From positions 1-60,149 of the forward strand of contig NKYR01000178.1 in the NCBI GenBank assembly GCA_003184365.1: a stretch of DNA of 60,149 bases, in the 5' to 3' direction. The stretch comes from Evernia prunastri (lineage: Eukaryota; Ascomycota; Lecanoromycetes; Lecanorales; Parmeliaceae). Under the pieces are notes generated by a model. The model made no database searches, had not been told where the DNA came from, and saw only the letters and a list, made by a program, of their open reading frames with translations. Shown in pieces: positions 11,753-22,674 of this stretch (its first letter is position 1; each line of letters opens with the position of its first letter). Both the position numbers and the translations under genes were made by a program.

Positions 11753-12650
11753 CTAAACGTTTTCCGACGGCAATGAGACAACTCCGTCGCTGGAGTTGTC
11801 GTCTAATCTCATCAGACGAAGAGTTGACTTGCTCTTATTAGGACAATCTTGGGCGTTTTTGCCAGGGTGTTGGAGTTTGCAGTAATAGCAAAGCTTCCAC
11901 TTGTTGCAGATCTCTCGGACTCCAGGCGTCTGGAGTTTCTGGCCTTTGACAGTGGCCATGGCGGAACTGAGATCCATAGGATCCCCTGCGGCGATGGATA
12001 CGGCTGGTACCGCAGCTATCGGAACAACAGGCACGGCTCTCTGCCCGAGAGGATTGCTGTTTGAGGTCTTAGGCTTGGATGTTGGCGTGGGAGTGACAGG
12101 GGTCTGGCGAGGCATACGGTGCTTCAATTGGCGAAGCTCGTTGTCGGAATCTGAATAGGCTTGGACCCATTCATCAAAGGGGGATGGCTTCTCATTGAGG
12201 CGAGTTCGCCAAGAGAAGGCGGCGCGTTGGGTGTCGTAATTAACGTTGCGTTGCAAAGCGTCAATCAAGGAAGCCTCTTCCATTTGGGATCGCTCTTTCT
12301 TCTGCAGAAAGAGGTTGTAGTACTCATCGAAGGGGAGCTTCTCTTGTCGAAGCTTGTCACGAAGGTAGGTGCGAGCGTTCTCGGCTTCGAATTGATCGCC
12401 ACAGCATTTGCGTAGCTTGGCGCGGTAGTCTTTGAAACTGACGAGGATGCAGAGTCCATCGGATCGATATTTGCCCATAAGGATTTGAGCTTTCTTCCCC
12501 ATGGCGAGTCGGTTTTCGGCGTAGGCGATCTTCTTCTGATCGGTAGGGTATCGGTCGTGGTTGGCATGCATCTTATGGATGAGACTTTGTTCCCATACAT
12601 CCAATTTATCCACGTCACCATCATACTCAGGAATATCAGGAAGTTTCTCG
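11753..12650 (-). CDS. Gypsy Gag, copy 3 (lacks N-terminus)
   Basis: The longest Gag piece. From about 12613 it encodes a capsid-like helical region (LDVWEQSLIHKMHANHDRY onward), a Pro/Thr linker and the zinc-knuckle-like motif, with a stop at 11753. The N at 12651 separates it from the N-terminal piece. Gag would package element RNA into cytoplasmic particles. Confidence 0.8.
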
Positions 12651-12651
12651 N

Positions 12652-12933
12652 CTCGGATTTGGAGATTGCGGGAGCGGCTGGAGGAGGGGGAAGGACAACA
12701 GGAGGCGGTTGGTTGGTTTGCATTGATTGGAACAATGCAGACAATGCTTGTACAGTCTGTGGATCAAGCATCGAAGCGATAAGTGGTGTCGCTTCGGACG
12801 AGGCAGGGGTATCGGTGGAGGCGTCGTCAACGCGTCGTTGCAAGGCGTCGATTTGGTTAAGAATCTCTTGGGGATTGTTAGCCACTTGTTGGATAAAGTG
12901 CTGGATTCGCTGCTGGTCTTCAGCGTCGGTCAT
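12652..12933 (-). CDS. Gypsy Gag N-terminus (partial)
   Basis: The first ATG after the LTR is at 12933 (MTDAEDQQRIQHF). The frame continues through a Gln/Pro-rich segment (PPPVVLPPPPAAPA) to the N at 12651. An upstream in-frame ATG at 13023 lies inside the LTR, so 12933 is the better start. The same first 13 codons recur at 13796-13834 beside the other 5' LTR copy. Confidence 0.75.
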
Positions 12934-12975
12934 AGTGTCGAGACTCGAGTTAGCACGTGGGAGTGCTATGAATAG

Positions 12976-12989
12976 TAGGTCTTTCGTAA
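12976..12989 (-). other. Primer-binding site, self-priming type
   Basis: Immediately after the 5' LTR the minus strand reads TTACGAAAGACC, without the TGG expected for a tRNA primer. ACGAAAGAC (12979-12987) is perfectly complementary to GTCTTTCGT in the LTR (13064-13072), which lies about 38 bp past the TATA-like CCTATATAGG, near the expected transcript start. This is the arrangement of Tf1/sushi-type self-priming elements. Mechanism inferred. Confidence 0.6.
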
Positions 12990-13255
12990 TGTCAGGGAAC
13001 GAGGCTGGAACTAGGGCTACCACTTGGTATACTTGGTCTGATAGGGTCAGGTCTATTTACAAGACGAAAGACAAGGAAGGAAAGTGGAAAGTGGGCGCTC
13101 AGCGCCCCTATATAGGATCAGACGAAAGCCAACACGGCTATCGCATAACCGTCGCATATACAACAGTGGGAATGGGGTTCTAGCAACCCTTGGCTGAGTA
13201 GGCTAGATCTAGACTAGATCTGGGCTGGAAGCTGGGCTGACTTCACACCGTGACA
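12990..13255 (-). repeat. Gypsy LTR, second copy
   Basis: 266 bp, identical by eye to the other two LTRs, with Gag on its left as a 5' LTR should have. The right flank (GTTAGTTATT, then AT-rich DNA) differs from that of 13891-14156, so this LTR belongs to another insertion or contig. Confidence 0.85.
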
Positions 13256-13794
13256 GTTAGTTATTAAAATAATAAAAGAAGAAAGATTATTAGAAGATCG
13301 AATAGACTTCAAAATAGCTATATTCGAAGAATAATCGAATCGTATACTACTTAAATTAATGTGTTATTCAGACGATTTTAAAAGATCTTGATATTCTACA
13401 AAATTCACGCTCAAAGATACTTTGATTGATTGATTGTTTTATACGCCTATGCTAGCTACTTGATGTAAGCTAATGAGGGTAACATTAACGCTGAACCAGC
13501 TTTACGGCTGGGCGTTGAAGAAACCTGAGGGCGAACCTCTGGACAAAAACTTCAACTAAACAGTACGCTCTCCCTTCTGCTGTGCTCCTTAGGAGCCCTA
13601 TTACACCACCGCACATCTCTCTACTTCTTTGCGCCGACTCTTCTATTCTCTGACTTTTGTATCTCTGATCGCCCCCGCCTCTAGAGGCGGGTACGATCGC
13701 TTCTTCGTGCGCCCTTTTTGGGCTTAATGGTCTCCTCTACCCCGAGGGGTAGTCTTGACCGTTGGAGTTGTTCGCTGGCCAACTCGAAGCTGTT
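13256..13794. other. Flank of the second gypsy copy (AT-rich, then normal)
   Basis: 13256-13440 is AT-rich and RIP-like. 13441-13794 has normal composition with no frame I can assign, ending at the N at 13795. It contains short GC-rich hairpin-like repeats (CCCCCGCCTCTAGAGGCGGG near 13673). It probably belongs elsewhere in the genome and was joined here through the shared repeat. Confidence 0.5.
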
Positions 13795-13890
13795 NAAAGT
13801 GCTGGATTCGCTGCTGGTCTTCAGCGTCGGTCATAGTGTCGAGACTCGAGTTAGCACGTGGGAGTGCTATGAATAGTAGGTCTTTCGTAA

Positions 13891-14156
13891 TGTCAGGGAA
13901 CGAGGCTGGAACTAGGGCTACCACTTGGTATACTTGGTCTGATAGGGTCAGGTCTATTTACAAGACGAAAGACAAGGAAGGAAAGTGGAAAGTGGGCGCT
14001 CAGCGCCCCTATATAGGATCAGACGAAAGCCAACACGGCTATCGCATAACCGTCGCATATACAACAGTGGGAATGGGGTTCTAGCAACCCTTGGCTGAGT
14101 AGGCTAGATCTAGACTAGATCTGGGCTGGAAGCTGGGCTGACTTCACACCGTGACA
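13891..14156 (-). repeat. Gypsy 5' LTR at this locus
   Basis: 266 bp ending ...CCGTGACA and followed by CTAGC, which matches the repeat left of the 4364 LTR. It pairs with that LTR as the two ends of one insertion. The Gag start (13796-13834) lies on its left up to the N. Confidence 0.88.
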
Positions 14157-14161
14157 CTAGC

Positions 14162-14205
14162 CCATAGGGCTACTTGCCAAGTGCCTGCTTGACACACTCG
14201 TAACA
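14162..14205. mobile_element. Right part of the 153-bp TIR-bounded element
   Basis: Ends CACACTCGTAACA, the inverted counterpart of TGTTAGGAGTGT at 4255. The gypsy element was inserted inside this small unit. To its right the copia relic resumes. Confidence 0.5.
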
Positions 14206-15069
14206 TTTAATTAGAATCTTAATTCGAGCGAGATAGAGAATATCGTCGATATAGACAATTATAATAACTTTATTCTTATTGACGAATACGTAATAATCGT
14301 TTTCTAGACGAGTGAAGTCAATAGATTTTAAAAAAGTTCGAAGCGTCTCATATTATTTATGAACTAATTGTTTGAGATCATAAAATGCTCTTCGCAATCG
14401 ATATGTATAAGATTAGTTATCGTTAATAAAAGTATAAGACCATTTAATTTAGATCTTCTTCTTTAATAAGAACTTCGGAAAAGCGACAACTACGTTCGAA
14501 TATTCGATTTCGTAGTTATATATCGCTTTGAAAGCGAGAAAAATTCGTTATAATATAAACTTGATAATCTCTGTATAGATCTCATTAAAGTCAATATCTT
14601 TAATTTATCTAAATTCTTTAATTATTCAGCGTGTTTTATAACGAACTATAACTTTCATTAAATCAAATTTCAGTCTCATTATTCAGCGATCTGAAATCTT
14701 CTTCTTTTTCTTCGAAGATAAGTATAATTAATCTTAAGTTTTTTTGACGATATAAAAGTTTAACTTCTTAGTGAAAGCGTTTATTTATTTCTCTTTATCG
14801 AGATCGCGTAGAGTCTTATAAACATTTGATGAAATAGATAATAATAAATATATTGTAACTTTGTAAGTTCTTGCTGCAAAATCTACACGCTTAAATAAAC
14901 GATTATTTGACGACTTTGCGTACTTGTCGAGAACTTTATAAAGCTTCGTATAGTCGATTGAGATTTTAGTGCGAGTGCGTATAGAAAGAATAAGAAAATT
15001 TAAAGTAGTCGAATTTAAAACTAATTCGAAATTTAATTCATTATTCTCGGAAATAATGAAGACGCTTTT
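14206..15069 (-). pseudogene. Ty1/copia reverse transcriptase relic, RIP-mutated
   Basis: Read on the minus strand the order of copia RT blocks is clear despite many stops: a KARLV-like block as VRYKTR, then IDFNE, the AIYNYEIEYSNVVVAF block, a YGLKQ-like block as YDLKQ, and the catalytic VYIDDI at about 14238-14258. G:C to A:T changes creating stops are what RIP would produce. The frame at 14785-15075 lies upstream of the RT and is not recognisable by itself. The relic is cut by the TIR element at 14205 and by a miniature LTR element at 15070. Confidence 0.75.
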
Positions 15070-16302
15070 TGTCACGATACGTCAAGGCCTTCTTAGAGGC
15101 TATCGTCTAAATAGACTTAGCGCGACTATTTTCGCACATATCTGTTCTGCAGACATATAGAATAATTAATAATCTTTTCATTATATATGAATATATGATA
15201 TTCAGTTCTATTTCCTTGACAAATGATAGTAATATCTAACTCAGATCCTCTCATATCGTCTATCTCATTACTCGATCAGTAGTATTTAATATATCGATCG
15301 TCAGCTTCTCCAGCGCTTTCGCTACGCAGTTAATCAAGTTATTTCTTTCACTAGACCATTTGACATCATTTCAATTAATATCATATTATGTCTTTTAGTA
15401 GTCAAATTCTTTTCGGCTTCTCAGCAGAGCAAACTGTCTCTCTCACATAGCTAATTCAGCACACGCTTCGCGAGACACTCGAATCGTATTTTAATTCGCT
15501 ATCACAATGTAAATAGTTAGTCTTAATATTAAAGTCGATAACGTAAGAGTTGAAATAGGGGGAAAAGTTACTATCGTAGATAATTGCGGAGAATAATATG
15601 AAGAGCACTGCGAAGAGCATTTTAGATATCGTCAGCAGTAGATCTGACAGTCAAAGTCTGCTTCTCACAATTTCGATTTAGATCGTCAAGCAATTCTACA
15701 GAGAGTCTACTTCTCGTCTTAATATCGCTCGAATTTAATATACTTTAAATCTCGCTTCTCAGTATACTTCTATCGCCTATCGACTCGTCTCTCTATTCGA
15801 CTATATTCGTAATGCGAAGAATATAATGATTATAGATTAAGAATAGATGTATAAAGCATATAAACGGCGTATAGTTAATATGATTGTTTAGAGATTATAG
15901 TCACGAGAACGTAACCTTTTTTCCTTTTTTGTGAGTATGTTATCACGATACGTTAAGATCTTCTTAGAAACTATCGTCTAAATAGGCTTAGCGCGGCTAT
16001 TTCCGCACATATCTATTGTCACGGTGTAACTCGGCCACCGGAGCTATCATGGCCACCGGAGCTTCCATGAGATTCCATGAGATTTCAGCCTAGCCGTGTA
16101 TTAGCCGACAGCCCCTTAAGGGCTGCTCGGGGTCACTTGTTCTTCTTGTTCCTTACCTTTCGTCTTGTATACCTAGCCAAGTCACGTACATAGACAATGT
16201 ATCAAGCCTCGTTCCTTGTCATCTATTCTGCAGACATATAAAATAATCAACAATCTTCTCACCACACATAAATATATGATATTTAGTTTTATTTCCTTGA
16301 CA
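15070..16302 (+). mobile_element. Miniature LTR element 1 (TRIM-like), with nested solo LTR
   Basis: Direct repeats of about 152 bp (15070-15221, and 15951-16302 with its insertion removed) start TGTCACGATACG or its mutated form and end CCTTGACA. They enclose roughly 730 bp with no coding frame. The flanks CTTTT and TTTTT fit a 5-bp target duplication changed by one C-to-T. Size and lack of genes resemble TRIM elements. An inverted copy lies at 16784-17798. Confidence 0.65.
16017..16221 (+). mobile_element. Solo LTR (205 bp), not RIP-mutated
   Basis: Starts TGTCACGGTG, ends TTCCTTGTCA and is flanked by perfect TCTAT repeats (16012-16016, 16222-16226). GC content is normal although it sits inside a RIP-degraded element. 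It shares TTTCGTCTTG with the gypsy LTR, so it is a related gypsy-type LTR left by LTR-LTR recombination. Confidence 0.85.
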
Positions 16303-16783
16303 TTTTTCATCTAATCGCTATTATTATCGATCGTTTTATTAAAATTAGATACGTCGACTGACTTAGAGATTAAAGTTTAATAAAAATCGATATCGTGCTC
16401 GAAGAAATTTTAAAAGACTTCGTCGTCTTTCTTTTTGAATTCTTTAGAAGAACGAGAATTATTAAAATTAACATAATTAATTCGAATAGTGCGTTTTTCA
16501 GCGATATTTTATATACGATATTAATTTGATTTCTCGTAATCGAGTAATCTATATCTAATTTTCTTATTATCTAGCTTCTTTCGCTTGAAATTATTATTAT
16601 ATATTATATATATATAATCAAAAATATGTAAATGAAATGGATTTAACTTAATATTATATTAAGTCTTATACGAAGTTATTTGATTAAAAATCTTGTAGAA
16701 AGACTTATTCTTCAAATAAATAAGAATATTAAATATCTTCTCTTATAAAAATTGAGACAATTAAGTCTTTTTCAAAATAATTT
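16303..16783. other. AT-rich RIP-mutated spacer
   Basis: Extremely AT-rich, with stops in all frames. It separates the two oppositely oriented miniature LTR elements. No feature recognised. Confidence 0.6.
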
Positions 16784-17798
16784 TATTAAGGAAATAGAAC
16801 TGAATGTCATATATTTATGTGTGGTGGAAAGATTATTGATTATTCTATATGCCTATAGGACAGATATGTGCGGAGATAGCCGCGCTAAGCCTATTCAGAC
16901 GGTAGTCTCTAAGAAGATCTTGACGTATCGTGACAATATGTTCACAAAAAGAAAAAAAGGTCACGTTCTCGTGACTATAATTCCTAAATAGCTATATTAA
17001 CTATACGCCGTTCATATACTTTATGCATCTATTTTTAATCTGTAGTCTTTATATCCTTCGCATTACGAATATAGTCGAGTAGAGAGACGAGCTAAGGGGC
17101 GAGAGGAGCATATTGAATTCGAGCGATGCTAAGATAGAAAGTAGACTCTCTACAGAGTTGCTTGGCGATCTGAGTCGAAATTTTGAGAAGTAGACTCTTT
17201 TTGTTAGATCTGTAGCTGACGATACGCAAAATGCTCTTCGTAGTGCTCTCTATATTATCCTTCGTAATTGTCTACGACCATTACTCTTTCTTTTATTTTA
17301 GCTCTTACGTTGTCGACTTTGATATCGAGATTGACTGTTTGCACTGTGATAGTGAATTAAAATACGATTCGAGTATCTCGCGAAGCGTGTACTAAATCAG
17401 CTGTGTGAGAGAGATTGTTTACTCTGCTAAGAAGTCGAAAAGAATTTGATTGCTGAAAGATATAATGTAATGTCAAATGATCTATTGAAAGGGTTGATAA
17501 TGAACTAATTTAATAGGCTTGAAAATGATCTAATTGTCTATTGCTTAGCGAAGCGCGGGGAGCTGACTATCGATATGTCAAATGCTACTGGTCGAGCAAT
17601 GAGATAGGCGATATGAAAGGATCTTAGTTAGGTGTTACTATTATTTGTCAAGGAAATAGAACTAAATAATCATATATTTATGTGTGATGAAAAGATTCTT
17701 AATTATTCTATGTGTCTGCAGGGCAGATATATGCGAAGATAGCCGCGCTAAGCCTATTCAGGCGGTAGCCTCTAAAGAGGTTTTAACGTATCGTGACA
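16784..17798 (-). mobile_element. Miniature LTR element 2 (TRIM-like), inverted copy
   Basis: About 1,015 bp with terminal direct repeats at 16784-16935 and 17646-17798 and a non-coding interior that is the reverse complement of 15222-15950. The flanks AATTT (16779-16783) and AATTC (17799-17803) are a 5-bp target duplication differing by one C/T transition. The two elements form an imperfect inverted repeat nearly 2.7 kb across. Confidence 0.7.
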
Positions 17799-17921
17799 AA
17801 TTCTTACACGCTCAAATAGAATTCGAAAGATACGCTTCGTTATTTCGTTTTGATTTAATGTGTAAAAAACTGAGAGCTTTTATTAAATATCGAATTCTTT
17901 TAAAATAATCTAATAAGAAAT

Positions 17922-18093
17922 TGTCATGGTTTTAGGCCAGGCCTACCAGCCCAGCCCTACCGGCCTGACTAGTGGCCTTGGCGCACCATGATATCTCAGC
18001 ACTCCACTGTACATAGACACCTCCATACATGATATTCTATTCATTCTATGACATTACACTCTACCAGTCCGGTACTACCTCTAGACCCTGACA
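17922..18093 (+). mobile_element. Second solo LTR (172 bp), not RIP-mutated
   Basis: Starts TGTCATGG, ends GACCCTGACA, and is flanked by perfect GAAAT repeats (17917-17921 and 18094-18098). GC-normal inside AT-rich DNA. Its body differs from the LTR at 16017, so it is a different family with similar termini. Confidence 0.82.
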
Positions 18094-18098
18094 GAAAT

Positions 18099-18750
18099 AT
18101 TAATATAGATGCTTTTATTGTCGCTACTAAGTCGTTCGATAGAAATATTCTAATTTTTTATAAGAGTGAAGAACTCTCGTATCTTTCGAGATAATTCAAA
18201 TTTTCGTTTTAAAAAGAAAACGTGAAGTATATCAATTTTATCACATATCATAAAAACGACGTATTGATATTCTCTCTTAATACGTCTTATTTTATCTTCG
18301 TTAGTAAGATTCGAGTGTATTAGTTCGCTCTTCTTCTTCGCTCGTTTGAGAGAATTTTGACGACGTAAAATATAAGACGAAGTCTTTATCTTTTTATTAA
18401 TAAAGTATAAAATGTAAAGATTATGAGAAAATTTCTTTCTCTATTGCTTATTGATCTTATTTATATTTATATCGTTACACATATCGACTAGTCTCTTAAT
18501 ATTCTATATATTAAAATAATTTAGTCGTTAATGTTATATATTTTAAGAGACGTTATTTGCGAGTGATTTAGTGAATAATCGTAAGATCTTTAAAAGTGTA
18601 AAGTACTTAAGATTCAGCAAATAGCTCTTGTTCATACGAGTCTCTAAGAAGACTATTTTATCGTCGTCGTTTATAATATTAAATCGATCGTCTCGAATCG
18701 TATAGTAATAGTCTCTTTCTTTTAGAATTTCAATAAATAAGCCTATATAA
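18099..18750. other. AT-rich RIP-mutated DNA ending at a sharp boundary
   Basis: No frame survives. Near 18750 the composition switches abruptly to normal, 300 bp upstream of the DUF3435 gene. A short frame at 18785-19012 follows the boundary but has no recognisable domain. Confidence 0.55.
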
Positions 18751-19050
18751 TGGGGTGCTTATGTCGAGCTATCCGTAAGGAGCGTTGTGCATCGCCGTTT
18801 TTAGGCCTATAAGCGCTCCTATCAAAAATGGCTCACCCAAGGCTGCTTTAACGCTACGGCATAAGATAGAAGCGGAGTTTGCCTTTCTTACCCTGCAGAA
18901 ATTGAGTGCCAATTCCAGTCTGACCAGGGGGCTGGGGCGAGGTCTGACCGAGGGACCAGGGGCGAAGATCACATTCACGGGAATCATTTTCTGGAGAGGT
19001 TCACAATTCTAGCTCTCTCATTTTTCTTTGTTGTCACAAACATTCTCACA

Positions 19051-21477
19051 ATGTCTATATCTAATTCTCCTTCATCCGATCACCTTTTGACCGAGACGGT
19101 ATCACGAGAGGAAACCCTTACACGTCTCCATACGTTGCAAGCGCGTGGATTTCGCACACCGAACTGGGTGGAGAGTACGAGAAAGAATATGCGAATCTCA
19201 GAGACATATTGGAAAAGGTGAGAGATGTGTCTCTTAGCTTGATCTCTCGCTGACCGCGTTGCCCTCTTTAGATATAGTGCACATATCAACGAGGACTATC
19301 TGGAGCTTGCGGCGAGATGCGATCCCTACATATTTCAAGGCTGGATCGATTGGATGGCTCGCACCTCGAAGCCTAAGAGAAAGTCTACATACGTGACCTA
19401 CTGGAATTGGCTCTCCGAGTGCTACATGTTTTGGTTTAAGAAGAGGATTGATCAGTCTACGCTCTCTCAAGTTAATCTTGTAGGAACCTTCTCTTATTTC
19501 TCCCACAAGCTATGCATAAAGATCTAATCCTACCGTCTCATAGTATATTAACGGTGACTTGGTGCAGGATCATCAAGTCAGCAATCATGCGCGCCGGAAA
19601 GATACCCTGAGCGCAGAAGACCTGGGTGTTCTGTTACGATGTCACTGGACGTACGATACTTCGATTTACAATCACGAGCGACTGAGGGTGCAAATGAGTC
19701 TGCTTATGCTTTTCTCTGCCTTTACTGGAACCCGGCCGGGTGTTCTAGTCAGTACTGATTCACTTTCGAAACGGTCAGACTTACGAAGCGATATACCATT
19801 ATCAAAACAAGAGCCGCAAAGGTTACGCACCGTCTGCTACAAAGATATCGAGCTGTATCTCTTAAAGAATGCGGACGAATCTCACCGGGATATCTGGGTC
19901 GCCGAAGTTGAATTCGTCAATCTGAAGGGTAGGAAAGAAGGTGATGATGGGTACGCATCTTGAAAGTTGAAGAAATTGTTGGAGATCTTAATATCCTCGG
20001 TAGCACGATTTTCATGATGCACGAAGATGATCAATTGGCCTTCTGTCCGATCACCCATATCCTCGCCTTAGCCTTTGCCGACAATGCCATTGAGTCAGGA
20101 GAGGAAGTATTGACGCCGGACTTGTTCTGGAAACTCAAGGTGCCTTCTCCTTTACCAGTCCTTCGTATTCGGTGGAGACAAGAAAAGCAGAATACACCAC
20201 TGTTTCCGCATATCAAACGTGATGGATACACTTTTTCCCCGGACTTCCAAAAGCCAATGTGCTATGAAGTCGCTCACTCCTCCCTTCAACGTCTTGGTCG
20301 AACTGCTGGCTTTCGCTATCCCATCAAAAGCTATTGCTTTAGACGTTGGGTGGCTAACGAGACGAACAGTGAGTCTTGGTCCTCGTGATTCAATTTTTCA
20401 CAACGCTGACGGTCACTTCTCGCTACAGATGCTCTGACCAGCGCGGTCGCAAGCAGAATTCTGGGACATAAAGGAAAAGAAACCTACGAGAAACATTATC
20501 AGTCCAAAAACGCGAGCCGAAACCGGACGATTCAAAGCATCGTGCTTATGAGACCACCCATTGAGGACCTTAAGCTCTGTCGAAACGCAGCACGAATGAC
20601 CAAGGATTGGGATCCCTTGGCGCCCACCGGTATAACGGCGGATCAGGCTCGGGCATTGCGATCTACACCTCGTCTAGCGGAACTCCACAAGATGCAAAAG
20701 AAGCTGAAGACCGATATACTCTTCACGGACGGAGAAAAGCGCGCGCAGTTATCTCAGGCCCAAATGAAGCTGACGAAGGAAATAAAGAGGGTGAATCAGG
20801 CACTCCGCCGTGAGGCCGATTCCAGACTCAGAAATGAGTATTTTGAGGAGGCGCCAGTGCTCGAGCTTAAGAAACAGATCAAACAGCAACGCCTGAGCGC
20901 CACTGACGACTCCGAGCAGATAAACACAATGTCGAACCCCTCTATACCTGAATTCGTATTTAAAGAGCGTGCACGGATAGCCAGTGTTTTCTGGGGGCCT
21001 GACGCGGGAACGTTGACTGGAGAAGCTGCACTCCATCAGCGAGTTCAGGTCGTGAACGACCTCGCGATGCTTTGCCATCTTCGAGAACAACGCGTCCCAG
21101 GAAAACGTGTCAACTATTACGAAAGCAATCGCGATTCGATAACGATACCTTCGTCTCCCATCGAGAGTAAGAGTGTGCACCACGAGCCTGAATCGCCCAG
21201 TATCCCTCTTCACTGTCCTCGGACTCAATGTATTGTCTGCTTCAACGACCTAGGTCCGCGTCTCACGCATGAATTCTCCCGCATCGACACGTTGAGACGT
21301 CATTTTGAAGATCAGCATGCGGCTAAAATGGCTCCTACGTGGAAGTGTCAACACCCTGCTTGTCGAGGGACGGACCCTTTAGGAAGCCTAAAAGCCTTCC
21401 TTTATCATGCGGCAAAGGTTCATAACTACGATATACGTATACGAGCAGGCGGCCGCGGAGGTCGGCTTCTTGATTAG
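19051..21477 (+). CDS. DUF3435 tyrosine recombinase, Starship-captain-like
   Basis: Five exons by inspection: 19051-19217, 19272-19479, 19568-19950, 20004-20368, 20429-21477. They sum to 2,172 nt (723 aa) with frame kept throughout. The second donor could be 19471 instead of 19480. The central part matches the DUF3435 pattern: FTGTRPG (Arg near residue 180), a FMMHE segment, YCFRRW (near 365) and LGHKGKETYEKHY, whose final Tyr (near 397) is the candidate nucleophile. The C-terminus has two C2H2-type fingers (CIVC...HFEDQH and CQHPAC...HAAKVH). DUF3435 includes the captains that mobilise Starship giant elements. Captains sit at the element's 5' end pointing inward, which fits the composition boundary at 18750. 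Activity and element limits are not shown. Confidence 0.8.
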
Positions 21478-22674
21478 TCTGAGAATAGCTACTCCTGTAG
21501 GAAATACATTTTTACGCTGTGATACATTTGCAGCTTGGTCACTGATCGTGTTGTTAGATCTGCTGCGTATTAATTTCTGTCAAAAATCATTGCTAGCTAA
21601 TTCTCAGGAGAGTTTTGTAAGACATCCAACAACTCGATCTTGAGCTCCCCTGTCGCTGACCAGCCTCGCAGTGTTTGAAGTCGCGAGATCATACGTCATG
21701 GGAATGATAAGTACATTGATGCAGTCCTCCGTTTTGACGTATTTCTTGACCAGATTCTAAGCGAGGTCGAGAAGATGAATTGACGATATATCACAGTGTC
21801 CCAAAGCGGTGACTGTGCGCACTGAGTGCAGTCGTCCACGATTCTTTATTGTCAAAGAAGGCTCGCTTCTCGATCCTTGCGGCCGTATACCGTATGATCA
21901 ACACGCGTGTTCGGGTTGTTTCTGATAATATGATAACCGAATCCAAGAAGGAAGCTAGAAATATGGCTTATGATGTCCTCTTCTAAAGCTCTTTCTGCTC
22001 GGACCCGGTCTCTCGTCCTTCCAACCCGCGTGTAAAGAATACCTCTTTTTATGTATGCTGTCGTAGAAGACATGGTTTATTCGCTCGCTGCATATCGTAC
22101 TCATAACGACTAGAAAAGATTAGTCTGCGTGTGTATGAATGAAGTTGTGATGATGGACTACCTACCGACGATAGCGAGCGTATCAAACAGAACTGATGTC
22201 TGCTTCCTTTTGCCCGAGCCGTGGCAGACTGCGCATACATAGCCTCCCTGGCGACCTGTACCTTGACACATTTGACATACAGACATGACTGAGGAGTTGA
22301 CTTCGTATAGGTTCAATTGTGGAGGAATGTAGACGCACTAGAGCGCTCAGCCTTTAAGCTACTTACTTACATTATAAATTACTACTTACACTTGCGATAC
22401 CAAATCGCGCCACTACTAGTGTCTTGGCAAGTACTGACACTGTAAGAGCGCTGTAAGCGCCGGTTCGACCGTCCTTCAATTATCCAGCAGCATGTCTCAG
22501 AACCTTCGTCTGCAGTTGTCTTGCCAGACGTGCTTGCAAGAATTTTCTTCGCCAAAAGATTTACAAGCACATATTCAGACATATAAAGTACATAATCTCG
22601 TAAGCTACGGCGAATGACAATGCTAATACAATTAGAGACGTATAAATAGTCTGCAAAGACAACTTCAAGAAGCT
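21478..22674. other. Intergenic, no supported gene
   Basis: Normal composition. Short frames on both strands give no recognisable domains. A T-arm-like GGTTCGACC at 22462-22470 is not part of a foldable tRNA. Confidence 0.5.

Larger units (their letters stand above)
4364..14156 (-). mobile_element. Ty3/gypsy LTR retrotransposon locus (composite assembly)
   Basis: LTRs at 4364-4629 and 13891-14156 are 266 bp, identical by eye, begin TGTCA and end TGACA on the plus strand, and are flanked by the 5-bp direct repeat CTAGC (4359-4363 and 14157-14161), as expected for one insertion. Order on the minus strand is LTR, primer site, Gag, protease, RT, RNase H, polypurine tract, LTR. The interior is not one continuous element: single Ns at 4961, 5092, 8298, 11142, 12651 and 13795 join overlapping pieces from at least two copies. 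The integrase falls in an assembly gap. No RIP is evident, so the insertion looks recent. Confidence 0.88.

Noticed and set aside
22440..22490. tRNA-like T-arm (GGTTCGACC)
   Set aside because: No acceptor, D-arm or anticodon stem could be folded around it.
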